Positions 1-5,792 of a DNA stretch of 5,792 nucleotides are shown here, piece by piece; within the stretch, counting starts at the first letter, position 1; each line of letters opens with the position of its first letter. The notes beneath the pieces were generated by a model. It saw only the letters and a list, made by a program, of their open reading frames with translations. It had not been told where the DNA came from and made no database searches. The position numbers and the translations under genes are program-made. The stretch is from UBA4742 sp002403895. Lineage in GTDB: Bacteria > Actinomycetota > Acidimicrobiia > Acidimicrobiales > Acidimicrobilacustridaceae. The stretch is from contig DAISGD010000099.1 in NCBI GenBank assembly GCA_036823295.1, positions 1 through 5,792 on the forward strand, read 5' to 3'.

Positions 1-983
1 GGACCCCCCCGCCCCCCACGGCCGTGCCCGATACCTCGAACGCCAAGGGCAAGGTGCTCTCGCCGCTCGTCCGCAAGCTCATCGAGGACAACGGTCTCGA
101 TGCCGCATCGATCACGGGCACGGGCATCGGCGACCGCATCACCCGCGGCGACGTCCAGGCCGTGATCGACGCCGGTGGCGGCGCTCGGGCACGGACGGCG
201 TCGGCACCGACGGGACCGGCTCTCGCGGACCGTGCCCAGCGCGCCGTGCCTGCTCCTCGCTCCGGCACGGGCGACACGGTGGAGAAGCTGAACAACATCC
301 GCCGCATCACCGGCGAGCACATGGTGATGTCCAAGGCCACCTCGCCCCACGCCATGACCGCCGTCGAGGTCGACTTCGAGAACGTCGAGCACACCCGCCG
401 GGCCCACCGAGACGAGTTCAAGGCCGGCGAGGGCTTCAGCCTCACCTACCTCCCGTTCATCTCCCGGGCCATCGTCGACGCCCTGCGCGACTTTCCCCAC
501 CTCAACGCCACCGTCGGTGACGGCGAGCTGATCGTGCACAACTACGTCAACCTGGCCATCGCCGTGGACCTCGACTTCGAGGGTCTGCTGGCGCCGGTCA
601 TCCACGACGCCGACGACAAGCGGCTGCGGGCCATCGCCCGGGACATCTCGGACCTGGCCACCCGGGCCCGCACCAAGAAGCTGTCGGCCGACGAGATCAC
701 CGGCGGGACGTTCACCATCTCCAACTCGGGACCGTTCGGCACGTTCATGGTGATCCCGGTCATCAACCAACCGCAGGTGGCGATCCTCTCGACCGACGGG
801 GTGACCCGCAAGCCGATGGTGGTCACCGACGTCGACGGCAACGAGGCCATCGCCATTCACTCGGTGGGCATGCTGGCCATGAGCTGGGACCATCGAGCGT
901 TCGACGGCGCCTATGCGGCTGCGTTCCTGCGTGAGGTCAAGGAGATCCTCGAGACGCGGGACTGGGAAGCCGAGCTGGCATGA
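1..983 (+). CDS. Dihydrolipoamide acyltransferase (E2) of a 2-oxo acid dehydrogenase complex, 5' end missing
   Basis: E2 core subunit, which transfers the acyl group from its own lipoyl arm to CoA in a cytoplasmic 2-oxo acid dehydrogenase complex. The reading frame is open to the window edge (first full codon at base 3). Before the GTG at 24 it reads TPPPPTA, a typical interdomain linker, so that GTG is internal and the lipoyl domain lies outside the window. Counting from the GTG, residues 11-47 are the E3-binding domain (LSPLVRKLI...GIGDRITRGDV), 50-86 an Ala/Pro/Arg/Gly-rich linker, and 87-316 the catalytic domain. That domain has TFTISNSGPFG, INQPQVAIL and the active-site motif DHRAFDG (His290, Asp294). 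The C-terminus is complete. The family is clear, but the sequence does not tell me whether the substrate is pyruvate, 2-oxoglutarate or a branched-chain oxo acid. The E1 genes may lie upstream. Its stop overlaps the next gene's start. Confidence 0.95.
   Translation, partial: TPPPPTAVPDTSNAKGKVLSPLVRKLIEDNGLDAASITGTGIGDRITRGDVQAVIDAGGGARARTASAPTGPALADRAQRAVPAPRSGTGDTVEKLNNIRRITGEHMVMSKATSPHAMTAVEVDFENVEHTRRAHRDEFKAGEGFSLTYLPFISRAIVDALRDFPHLNATVGDGELIVHNYVNLAIAVDLDFEGLLAPVIHDADDKRLRAIARDISDLATRARTKKLSADEITGGTFTISNSGPFGTFMVIPVINQPQVAILSTDGVTRKPMVVTDVDGNEAIAIHSVGMLAMSWDHRAFDGAYAAAFLREVKEILETRDWEAELA
964..982 (+). promoter_or_regulatory. ATGA stop/start overlap with weak upstream ribosome binding site for lipBA
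   Basis: The E2 stop TGA (981-983) shares bases with the lipBA start ATG (980-982). The only Shine-Dalgarno-like stretch is GGGAAG at 964-969, ten bases before the ATG and longer than the ideal spacing. This arrangement usually means translation of the second gene is coupled to the first. It also fixes the lipBA start, because LipB homology (VRWLGTVPYRDA) begins within a few residues of this ATG. Confidence 0.6.
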
Positions 984-2668
984 CCCTGCGCGTCCGCTGG
1001 CTGGGCACTGTGCCCTACCGCGACGCGCACGCCGTCCAGCAAGGGTTGGTCCAGGCCGACGACGACTGGCTGCTACTGCTCGAACACCCGCCCACCTACA
1101 CCCTCGGCGTGCGGGCCGATCTGGCCAACGTGCTCACGCCCCCGGCCGAGGTCGGGGCGGAGCTGGTGCGGGCTGACCGGGGCGGCGACGTGACGTTCCA
1201 CGGGCCGGGGCAACTGGTTGGGTACCCGATCCTGTCGGTGCCGGGCAAGCGAGGCGGCGGTATGGCGGACACCGTTGCTTACGTCCATGCCGTCGAAGCG
1301 GTCATCATCGCCGCCCTCGGTGACCTCGGCCTGGCCGACGTCGGCCGGCTGGTCGGCAAGCCGGGCGTGTGGGTTCAGCCCGACGGCCCTGCACCCCGCA
1401 AGATCACGGCAGTGGGCGTGCGCCTCAGCCGGGGTCGGTCGATGCACGGCTTCGCCCTCAATGTCGACACCGACCTGACGTACTTCGACCACATCGTTCC
1501 CTGCGGCATCGCCGAGCTGGGCGTGACCTCGCTGGCCGCCGAGGGAATCCTCGCCACGATGCACGAGGTGGTCGACGCGGTCGTCGCCCGGGCGGTGGAG
1601 ACGTGGGCCACGCTCGGGTGGGAACGCCAGGACGTGGTGTGGCGCCATCATCCCGACGACCTGTCGCCTTTCACCCGGGGCGAGGGCCCGGGCGTCGTGG
1701 CCGGTCGGCTCCCCAGGGATCCAGTGTCCGTCTCCATCGACACCACGCCCCGTCGTCGGGTCCGGCTGGACGAGGCCGGGGTGAGCCAGGGGCTGGCCAT
1801 CGGCGAGCGCAAGCCGGATTGGCTGCGGGCGCCGGCCCGCATGGGCGCCGACTACCTGCAGCTCAAGCGCACCATGCGGGACCTCAACCTGGTGACCGTG
1901 TGCGAGGAGGCGGGTTGTCCCAACATCTTCGACTGCTGGGCCGACGGCACCGCCACGTTCATGCTCAACGGTGAACGTTGCACCCGGGCCTGCGGGTTCT
2001 GCCTGGTCGACACTCGCCATCCCGAGGCCATCGACCCCACGGAGCCGGAGCGGGTCGCCGAGGCGGTGGCCCGTTTGGGACTCGAGTACGCGGTGCTCAC
2101 GGCCGTGGCTCGCGACGACCTGGCCGACGGTGGGGCGGGGGGGTTCGCCGCCGCCATTCGGGCCATCCGGCGAGGTTCGCCCAACACCTCGGTCGAGGTG
2201 CTGATCTCCGACTGCAAGGGCGATCCCGCCGCGCTGAGGACGATCTTCGACGCCCGGCCCGACGTGTTGAACCACAACGTGGAGACCGTGGCCCGGCTGC
2301 AACGGGCGGTGCGGCCATCGGCCGCCTACAGCCGCAGCCTGGCCGTGCTGGCCCGGGCCAAGGCGGCGGGGCTGACTACCAAGTCGGGCATCATGGTCGG
2401 GTTGGGGGAGACCGAGGTCGAGGTCGAGGCCACCCTGGCCGACCTACAAGGCGTGAGGGTGGACATCGTGACCATCGGCCAGTACCTGCGACCTACTTCC
2501 AACCACCTGCCGGTGGCCCGCTGGTGGACCCCGGACGATTTTGCCCGGCTCAAGCGGGTGGGGGAGGCTCTGGGCTTGGCCCACGTCGAGGCGTCACCCC
2601 TGACCCGGTCGAGCTACCACGCCAAGCAAGCGGCCGCCTCGGTGCCATCAGCGGCGGCCACCGGCTGA
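980..2668 (+). CDS. Fused octanoyltransferase-lipoyl synthase (LipB-LipA), 562 residues
   Basis: This single frame carries both steps of endogenous lipoate assembly. Residues 1 to about 220 are LipB, which moves octanoate from acyl carrier protein to the E2 lysine. It has RGGD (67-70), HGPGQLVGYP (74-83), the catalytic lysine in RKITAVGVR (Lys141), HGFALN (156-161) and the catalytic cysteine in VPCGI (Cys175). Residues about 268-562 are LipA, a radical-SAM sulfur-insertion enzyme. It has the auxiliary-cluster cysteines CX4CX5C (Cys308, 313, 319), the radical-SAM motif CTRACGFC (Cys334, 338, 341) and the C-terminal RSSYHA (543-548), whose serine ligates the auxiliary cluster in known LipA structures. 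No catalytic residue is missing from either half. The linker (about 221-267) is Pro/Arg/Asp-rich and keeps G/C-rich third positions, so a frameshift artefact at the join looks unlikely. Stand-alone LipB (about 230) plus LipA (about 310) nearly equals this length. Co-translated with E2, its substrate protein. Confidence 0.95.
   Translation: MTLRVRWLGTVPYRDAHAVQQGLVQADDDWLLLLEHPPTYTLGVRADLANVLTPPAEVGAELVRADRGGDVTFHGPGQLVGYPILSVPGKRGGGMADTVAYVHAVEAVIIAALGDLGLADVGRLVGKPGVWVQPDGPAPRKITAVGVRLSRGRSMHGFALNVDTDLTYFDHIVPCGIAELGVTSLAAEGILATMHEVVDAVVARAVETWATLGWERQDVVWRHHPDDLSPFTRGEGPGVVAGRLPRDPVSVSIDTTPRRRVRLDEAGVSQGLAIGERKPDWLRAPARMGADYLQLKRTMRDLNLVTVCEEAGCPNIFDCWADGTATFMLNGERCTRACGFCLVDTRHPEAIDPTEPERVAEAVARLGLEYAVLTAVARDDLADGGAGGFAAAIRAIRRGSPNTSVEVLISDCKGDPAALRTIFDARPDVLNHNVETVARLQRAVRPSAAYSRSLAVLARAKAAGLTTKSGIMVGLGETEVEVEATLADLQGVRVDIVTIGQYLRPTSNHLPVARWWTPDDFARLKRVGEALGLAHVEASPLTRSSYHAKQAAASVPSAAATG
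1715..1726 (+). promoter_or_regulatory. Candidate internal GTG start for a free LipA inside the fusion
   Basis: Within the linker, AGGGA (1715-1719) stands four bases before an in-frame GTG (1724-1726, residue 249). Starting here would give a LipA of 314 residues beginning MSVSIDTTPRRRVRL. That is about the length of mycobacterial LipA, whose N-terminus, as I remember it, is also Arg/Leu-rich ahead of ERKP. The site may be a relic of a former separate lipA start or may still work. The Shine-Dalgarno match is poor and the spacing short, so this is speculative. Confidence 0.25.
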
Positions 2669-2680
2669 TCAGCTGGCGCC
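2656..2680. terminator. Imperfect hairpin spanning the two abutting stop codons
   Basis: GGC (2656-2658) and CCGGC (2661-2665) can pair with GCTGG (2672-2676, one G-U pair) and GCC (2678-2680), leaving the loop TGATCA. The core GCTGATCAGC (2664-2673) is a perfect palindrome. It sits exactly where lipBA and the minus-strand hydrolase converge, so it could help end transcription from both sides. There is no T-run on either side, so it is not a classic intrinsic terminator and may only be a by-product of coding sequence. Confidence 0.25.
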
Positions 2681-3583
2681 TTGGGCCAGGAGCTCGGCCA
2701 GGCGCCCGTTTCCTGTCGGTGCCGGGTCGGTGGCGGCGATGAAGTCCTCGAGCACCTCGACGAAGCGCTCGGGGTCCTCCGACTGGGGGAAATGCCCAAC
2801 GCCGGGGAAGATCTCCAGTCGGCTGCCGGGCATGGCCTCGTGGGCGGTCAGGGCATGCTCGACGGGGATGATGGTGTCGTGATCACCCCACACCAGCATG
2901 GTCGGGACCGCGCTGGCCAGGTAGAGCCGGTCGCTGGCGTTGACCGTTTGGCCACCCAGATCGACCACGGCCCGCAGCGTCTTGATGAAGGCCTGGCGGT
3001 TCTCGGCATCGGCCAGCGAGGCGTACGCCCGCCACATCTCTGCGGCGCGCGAATGGCGGATGCCGTGGTCGCCGAGCCACCGACCGATCGAGTTGCCCTG
3101 GTCGCGGATGAAGCTGGGCACGGCCAGCGGCAGAACGAACTCGCTGCCCGGCAGCGACAGAGCCCGCAGGAGCCAGCTGACCTCGCGACCCAGCCCGCCG
3201 CTCGACACCAGGACGAGGCGCTCACAGAACTCGGGATGCTGATAAGCGAGCTGGAGGGCCACGCCACCACCCAGGGACTGGCCCACGATGGTGGCGCGCT
3301 CAATGCCGAGCCGGGCCAGGAGATCACGCAGGCCGCTGGCGTGAGCACCGAGCGAATAGTCACCCATGGGCTTCGCCGATTCGCCGTGGCCCAGCAGGTC
3401 CGGGGCGATCACACGATGGCGTTCGGCCAGGGTGGGCATGACGTCGCGCCAGGTTCGGGAGCTGCCGGCCATGCCGTGGATAAGCAGGATGGTGTCGTCG
3501 CCATCGCCCGCCAGGCGGTAGCCGACCTCGTGGCCGTGCAGGGTCGCGTGCTGCAAGGGGATGGGTCGCGGGGGGTTCGCCAT
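2669..3583 (-). CDS. Alpha/beta-hydrolase fold enzyme
   Basis: Cytoplasmic serine hydrolase of the alpha/beta fold; no signal peptide is visible. With the start at 3583 it has 304 residues. In that numbering the HGMAG oxyanion segment is at 36-40, PDLLGHGES at 61-69, the nucleophile elbow GQSLGG has Ser103, WGDHDTIIP gives the acid (most likely Asp236), and GVGHFPQ gives His264, so the triad is complete. A cap region lies at about 130-220. It resembles, from memory, the mycobacterial Rv2715-type hydrolases; the substrate is unknown, and ester, lactone or C-C bond cleavage are all possible. The frame extends upstream to a GTG at 3643, adding 20 residues (MTDDPIRILAPRSWRGYTGA). I prefer the ATG at 3583 because family similarity starts soon after it, though neither start has a strong ribosome site. 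Its stop directly abuts the lipBA stop. Opposite orientation argues against a role in lipoylation. Confidence 0.88.
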   Translation of the reverse strand: MANPPRPIPLQHATLHGHEVGYRLAGDGDDTILLIHGMAGSSRTWRDVMPTLAERHRVIAPDLLGHGESAKPMGDYSLGAHASGLRDLLARLGIERATIVGQSLGGGVALQLAYQHPEFCERLVLVSSGGLGREVSWLLRALSLPGSEFVLPLAVPSFIRDQGNSIGRWLGDHGIRHSRAAEMWRAYASLADAENRQAFIKTLRAVVDLGGQTVNASDRLYLASAVPTMLVWGDHDTIIPVEHALTAHEAMPGSRLEIFPGVGHFPQSEDPERFVEVLEDFIAATDPAPTGNGRLAELLAQGAS

Positions 3584-3684
3584 GGCACCGGTGTAGCCGC
3601 GCCAAGACCTGGGTGCCAGGATCCGGATGGGGTCGTCCGTCACCGCTTTCGCTGGCGGAAAGTGCCGCCACTACCCTCGAACGC
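3584..3684. other. Divergent intergenic region between hydrolase and M24 peptidase genes
   Basis: These 101 bases separate two outward-facing genes, so promoters in both directions are expected. Seen here are a candidate -10 box for the + strand gene (listed separately) and a short dyad, CTTTC (3646-3650) and GAAAG (3658-3662), with a seven-base gap. For the minus-strand gene the best -10-like hexamer is TACACC, six bases before its ATG; it lacks the final T and a good -35 box, so I do not call it. If the hydrolase starts at GTG 3643 instead, the gap shrinks to 41 bases. Confidence 0.5.
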
Positions 3685-3685
3685 A
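3672..3685 (+). promoter_or_regulatory. Candidate -10 element for a leaderless transcript of the M24 peptidase gene
   Basis: TACCCT (3672-3677) fits the actinobacterial TANNNT -10 consensus. The ATG at 3685 follows seven bases later, about where transcription would begin. No Shine-Dalgarno sequence lies in the bases before the ATG (CTACCCTCGAACGC), so an mRNA starting at the A of the ATG would explain its absence. The -35 region (around 3648-3654) has no good match to TTGACA. This is inference from one hexamer and its spacing. Confidence 0.35.
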
Positions 3686-4791
3686 TGCATGCCGCCCGCC
3701 TAGCCCGAGTGCGCGCGGCCATGGATGCCCAGGATGTCGACGTGCTGTTGCTGTCCGTCGGCGCCGACCTGCCGTGGCTGATCGGCTACCAGGCCATGCC
3801 CCTGGAGCGGCTCACCATGCTGGTGGTTCCCCGCGAGGGCGACGCCACGTTGGTGGTCCCTCGATTGGAGGCGCCGCGGGTGGTCGAGCGGCCCGAGCTG
3901 TTCTCCCTCTGCGCGTGGAACGAAACCGACGATCCGCTCGATCTCGTGGCCTCGCTGGCCGGCAAGGCGGCGGTGGCCGCCATCGGGGACCGGACCTGGG
4001 CCCAGTTCCTGGTGGGGCTGACGGCACGGATGGGATCGACCACGTTCCGGCGGGGAAGCGAGGTGACCGGCCCGTTGCGGGCGGTCAAGGACGAGACGGA
4101 GATCGAGGCGCTGGCCCGGGCCTCGGCCGCCGTCGATCGCATTGCCGCCGAGCTCCAGGCCGGGGCCATCGCGCTGGCGGGGCGCACCGAGGCCGAGGTG
4201 TCGGCCGAGCTCGGCCGCCGGATCCTGGCCGAGGGCCATCACCGCGTGAACTTCGCCATCGTGGCCTCGGGGCCCAACGCCGCCAGCCCGCACCACGAGG
4301 CCGGCGATCGGGTGATCCAGGCTGGCGATATCGTGCTGTGCGACTTCGGCGGCACCATGTTGACCGACGGCGGGGCAGGGTATTGCTCCGATATCACCCG
4401 TTGCGTGCACGTGGGAGAGCCGCCGGCGGAGTTGGCCGAGCTCTATGGCGTGCTCCACGCCGCCCAGGCTGCCGGGGTGGCGGCGGGCACGGTGGGTCGA
4501 CCGGCGCAAGAGGTGGACGCCGCCGCCCGCACCGTCATCGAGGACGCCGGGTACGGCCAGTGGTTCATCCACCGCACCGGACACGGCATCGGGGTGGAGG
4601 AGCACGAGGATCCCTACATCGTGGCCGGGAACGCCGAACCGCTCGTAGCCGGGAACGCCTTCTCGATCGAACCGGGCATCTACGTGCCCGGGCGCTGGGG
4701 CGCCCGCCTCGAAGACATCGTGGTGAGCACCGACGAGGGACCCCGTCCCCTGAACCGGGCCGACCACAGCCTGGTCGTCGTCGACGCGTGA
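3685..4791 (+). CDS. M24-family metallopeptidase, Xaa-Pro aminopeptidase/dipeptidase type
   Basis: Probable cytoplasmic dinuclear-metal peptidase that cleaves the bond before proline. At 368 residues it has the usual two-domain size. Residues 1 to about 130 are the creatinase-like N-terminal domain (VDVLLLSVGADLPWLIGY), and about 136-365 the pita-bread catalytic domain. All five metal ligands are visible: Asp220 (LCDFGG), Asp236 (YCSDITR), His300 (RTGHGIG), Glu329 (SIEPGIY) and Glu343 (RLEDIV). His204 (PHHE) and His307 (EEHEDP) are the usual active-site histidines. The start at 3685 (MHAARLARVRAAM) puts a short helix before the first strand as in the family; upstream in-frame starts reach to 3613 but would lie in the promoter region. 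A second ATG, out of frame, sits at 3689. Creatinase-like or other M24 enzymes share this fold, so the exact substrate is open. It probably forms an operon with the membrane protein downstream. Confidence 0.92.
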   Translation: MHAARLARVRAAMDAQDVDVLLLSVGADLPWLIGYQAMPLERLTMLVVPREGDATLVVPRLEAPRVVERPELFSLCAWNETDDPLDLVASLAGKAAVAAIGDRTWAQFLVGLTARMGSTTFRRGSEVTGPLRAVKDETEIEALARASAAVDRIAAELQAGAIALAGRTEAEVSAELGRRILAEGHHRVNFAIVASGPNAASPHHEAGDRVIQAGDIVLCDFGGTMLTDGGAGYCSDITRCVHVGEPPAELAELYGVLHAAQAAGVAAGTVGRPAQEVDAAARTVIEDAGYGQWFIHRTGHGIGVEEHEDPYIVAGNAEPLVAGNAFSIEPGIYVPGRWGARLEDIVVSTDEGPRPLNRADHSLVVVDA

Positions 4792-4801
4792 TCGACCTGT
4801 C

Positions 4802-5656
4802 GTGATTGATTTCGACGCCGCCTCGCTGCTGTTGCAGTGGGCCACCGGTGGGCTGTTGTTCCTGTGGGTGACCACCCGTCGTCGGGAGGTCGGGCTCGGC
4901 TACGGCTGGCTCATGCGGGGCACCTACCTGCTGATGGCGGCCGGCGCCTGCTACGTGGGCACCCAGGTCATCCGGCCGCTCCTGGTACGCGACCTGGCCT
5001 CGGCCGGGGTGGTGGTGGCCTCAGGCGTGGCGCTCACCGTGTCGGTCGTGCGCCGCCAAGCGGGGGTATCGGGCCAGCAGGCGTTAGCTGAGAAGCGCAG
5101 CGAGCGAGTGGCGGCGATGACCGGGATCGACCGGGCACCGACTGAGCGCGACGAGACCCGTGCGGAGTTCCCGCCCTGGCTGGACCTCATCGCCCCACCC
5201 ATCGGGGTCATCGGCCTCATTGCCGCTGCGCTGCACGCCGGTGGCCCAGCCTGGTTGGCCGTGGCCCGGTTCCTGGTGGGGGCCGCCTTCCTCGGGGCGG
5301 TTACCGATGCCATGTTGTTGGGCCACTGGTACCTGGTCCAGCCCGGCCTGGCCCGCGGGCCCCTGCTGGAGCTGGTCAAGTGGACGGGGTGGCTGTGGGC
5401 GCCCGAGCTGGTGTTGTTGCTGATCCCGGTGGGCATGTGGTCGGTGATCAACGGCACCATCGACGACGGCTACAACGGGCTGCTGGGATGGTTCTGGATC
5501 GCCTGCGCGGTCACCACCGTCGGGCTCGTGGTGGTGACCCGCCTGGCCCTCAAGGAGCGCTACTACTCGGCGGTGATGGCGGCCACCGGCCTGCTGTACC
5601 TGGCCATCCTCACTGCCTTCGGCATGGATCTGGTGGCCCGCGCCCTGCTCTCCTGA
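4802..5656 (+). CDS. Polytopic membrane protein of unknown function
   Basis: I do not recognise the family. The 284-residue protein has about eight hydrophobic segments: roughly 6-24, 36-54, 66-83, 127-145, 150-173, 195-215, 227-247 and 254-278. Charge placement (RRR at 26-28, the loop at 84-126, KER at 251-253) obeys the positive-inside rule with an outside N-terminus. The 84-126 loop is charged, probably cytoplasmic, and divides the protein into three plus five helices. After the fifth helix comes LLGHWYLVQPGL (172-183), whose His/Trp/Tyr cluster could be a functional or metal/heme-binding site, but this is only a guess. The loop NGTIDDGYNG (217-226) would be external. Start: GTG at 4802 with no Shine-Dalgarno, ten bases after the peptidase stop, suggesting coupling to that gene. 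Strong third-position G/C bias supports it as a real gene. Confidence 0.8.
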   Translation: MIDFDAASLLLQWATGGLLFLWVTTRRREVGLGYGWLMRGTYLLMAAGACYVGTQVIRPLLVRDLASAGVVVASGVALTVSVVRRQAGVSGQQALAEKRSERVAAMTGIDRAPTERDETRAEFPPWLDLIAPPIGVIGLIAAALHAGGPAWLAVARFLVGAAFLGAVTDAMLLGHWYLVQPGLARGPLLELVKWTGWLWAPELVLLLIPVGMWSVINGTIDDGYNGLLGWFWIACAVTTVGLVVVTRLALKERYYSAVMAATGLLYLAILTAFGMDLVARALLS

Positions 5657-5792
5657 CTAGGACGGCCGACGATCACTGACGGTCCGCACGATCACGAGGT
5701 CATAGGCGGCGGTCGGCGAGGCGGCAGCTCGGGTATCGGGCTGAGCGGCCGGCCGTGTTCAGGTGGTGGGGCGCCGACGATCAGTCGCGGCG
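5657..5792. other. Terminal 136 bases without a defensible gene
   Basis: This stretch follows the membrane protein stop. It contains an 11-base direct repeat GCCGACGATCA (5665-5675 and 5773-5783), a related CACGATCAC (5687-5695), and a GC palindrome CGGCCGGCCG (5746-5755). On the minus strand a frame is open from the window edge to a TGA at 5694-5692 (about 32 codons, proline-rich, ending PPPMTS), which could be the tail of a convergent gene. Its third positions are less G/C-rich than the real genes here, so I leave it uncalled. No clear terminator with a T-run is seen. Confidence 0.5.
5665..5783 (+). repeat. 11-base direct repeat GCCGACGATCA, two copies 108 bases apart
   Basis: Exact copies lie at 5665-5675 and 5773-5783; GACGATCA plus the partly matching CACGATCAC at 5687-5695 suggest a loose family. 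The sequence after each copy also resembles the other (CTGACGG and GTCGCGG). Repeated sites before a following gene could be regulator binding sites, but in GC-rich DNA short repeats of this kind also arise by chance. Confidence 0.3.

Noticed and set aside
24..26. GTG as the true start of the E2 gene
   Set aside because: The frame is open to the window edge with a proline-rich linker upstream, and an E2 starting here would lack the lipoyl domain.
1690..1760. Frameshift or sequencing error creating the LipB-LipA join
   Set aside because: The same frame keeps G/C-rich third positions across the linker and both flanking domains are in the same frame without any stop. An artefact would need an exact loss of a stop, which cannot be fully excluded without reads.
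1073..2302. Minus-strand frame of 409 codons opposite lipBA
   Set aside because: It lies wholly opposite two well-identified enzyme domains. Its protein is rich in His, Gln, Arg and Gly with no recognisable domain, as expected for antisense frames in GC-rich DNA.
1978..2742. Plus-strand frame of 254 codons overlapping the LipA half in another frame
   Set aside because: It is composed almost entirely of Arg, Gly, Pro and Ala, a typical out-of-frame reading of GC-rich coding sequence.
2669..3583. Hydrolase as part of an acetoin-type E2 (lipoyl domain plus alpha/beta hydrolase)
   Set aside because: It has no lipoyl domain, lies on the opposite strand to the E2 and lipBA genes, and better resembles a stand-alone hydrolase.
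2681..3703. Plus-strand frame of 340 codons opposite the hydrolase
   Set aside because: The minus strand has a complete Ser-Asp-His hydrolase. The plus frame is rich in Gly, Gln and Arg, has no domain, and would run into the peptidase gene's start.
3700..4875. Minus-strand frame of 391 codons opposite the M24 peptidase
   Set aside because: The opposite strand encodes a peptidase with all five metal ligands. The antisense product is low-complexity and has no motif.
5741..5762. CTGAGCGGCCGGCCGTGTTCAG as a terminator for the membrane protein gene
   Set aside because: The palindromic core CGGCCGGCCG leaves no proper loop, the outer arms are out of register by two bases, and no T-run follows.

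Overview
The window is GC-rich and gene-dense. It holds five protein-coding genes: three on the + strand before and after a single minus-strand gene, plus one more on the + strand. Third codon positions are overwhelmingly G or C, and GTG starts, a four-base stop/start overlap and few Shine-Dalgarno sites are all present. Together with an E2-lipB-lipA gene order like that of mycobacteria, this suggests a high-GC actinomycete. My guess is a non-model lineage such as Acidimicrobiia, but the sequence does not prove the taxon. I see no tRNA, rRNA, CRISPR array, insertion sequence or phage gene.

Left part (1-2668, + strand): a lipoylation module. The window opens inside the gene for the E2 acyltransferase of a 2-oxo acid dehydrogenase complex. 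Its lipoyl domain lies upstream of the window; the E3-binding domain and the whole catalytic domain are present. Its stop overlaps by four bases (ATGA) the start of a 562-residue protein that joins a complete octanoyltransferase (LipB) to a complete lipoyl synthase (LipA) in one reading frame. E2 carries the lysine that is lipoylated. The LipB half would load octanoate onto that lysine and the LipA half would insert the two sulfurs. Substrate protein and both modifying activities are therefore probably co-translated. The LipB-LipA fusion is the most notable feature here.

Middle (2669-3684): an alpha/beta hydrolase on the minus strand converges on lipBA. The two stop codons touch with no base between them and lie in the palindrome GCTGATCAGC. 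A gap of about 100 bases then separates the hydrolase from a divergent + strand gene.

Right part (3685-5656, + strand): an M24-family metallopeptidase (Xaa-Pro aminopeptidase/dipeptidase type) with all five metal ligands, possibly made from a leaderless transcript. Ten bases after its stop begins a polytopic membrane protein of unknown function. The last 136 bases (5657-5792) contain no gene I can defend, only short repeats and a weak open stretch on the minus strand.
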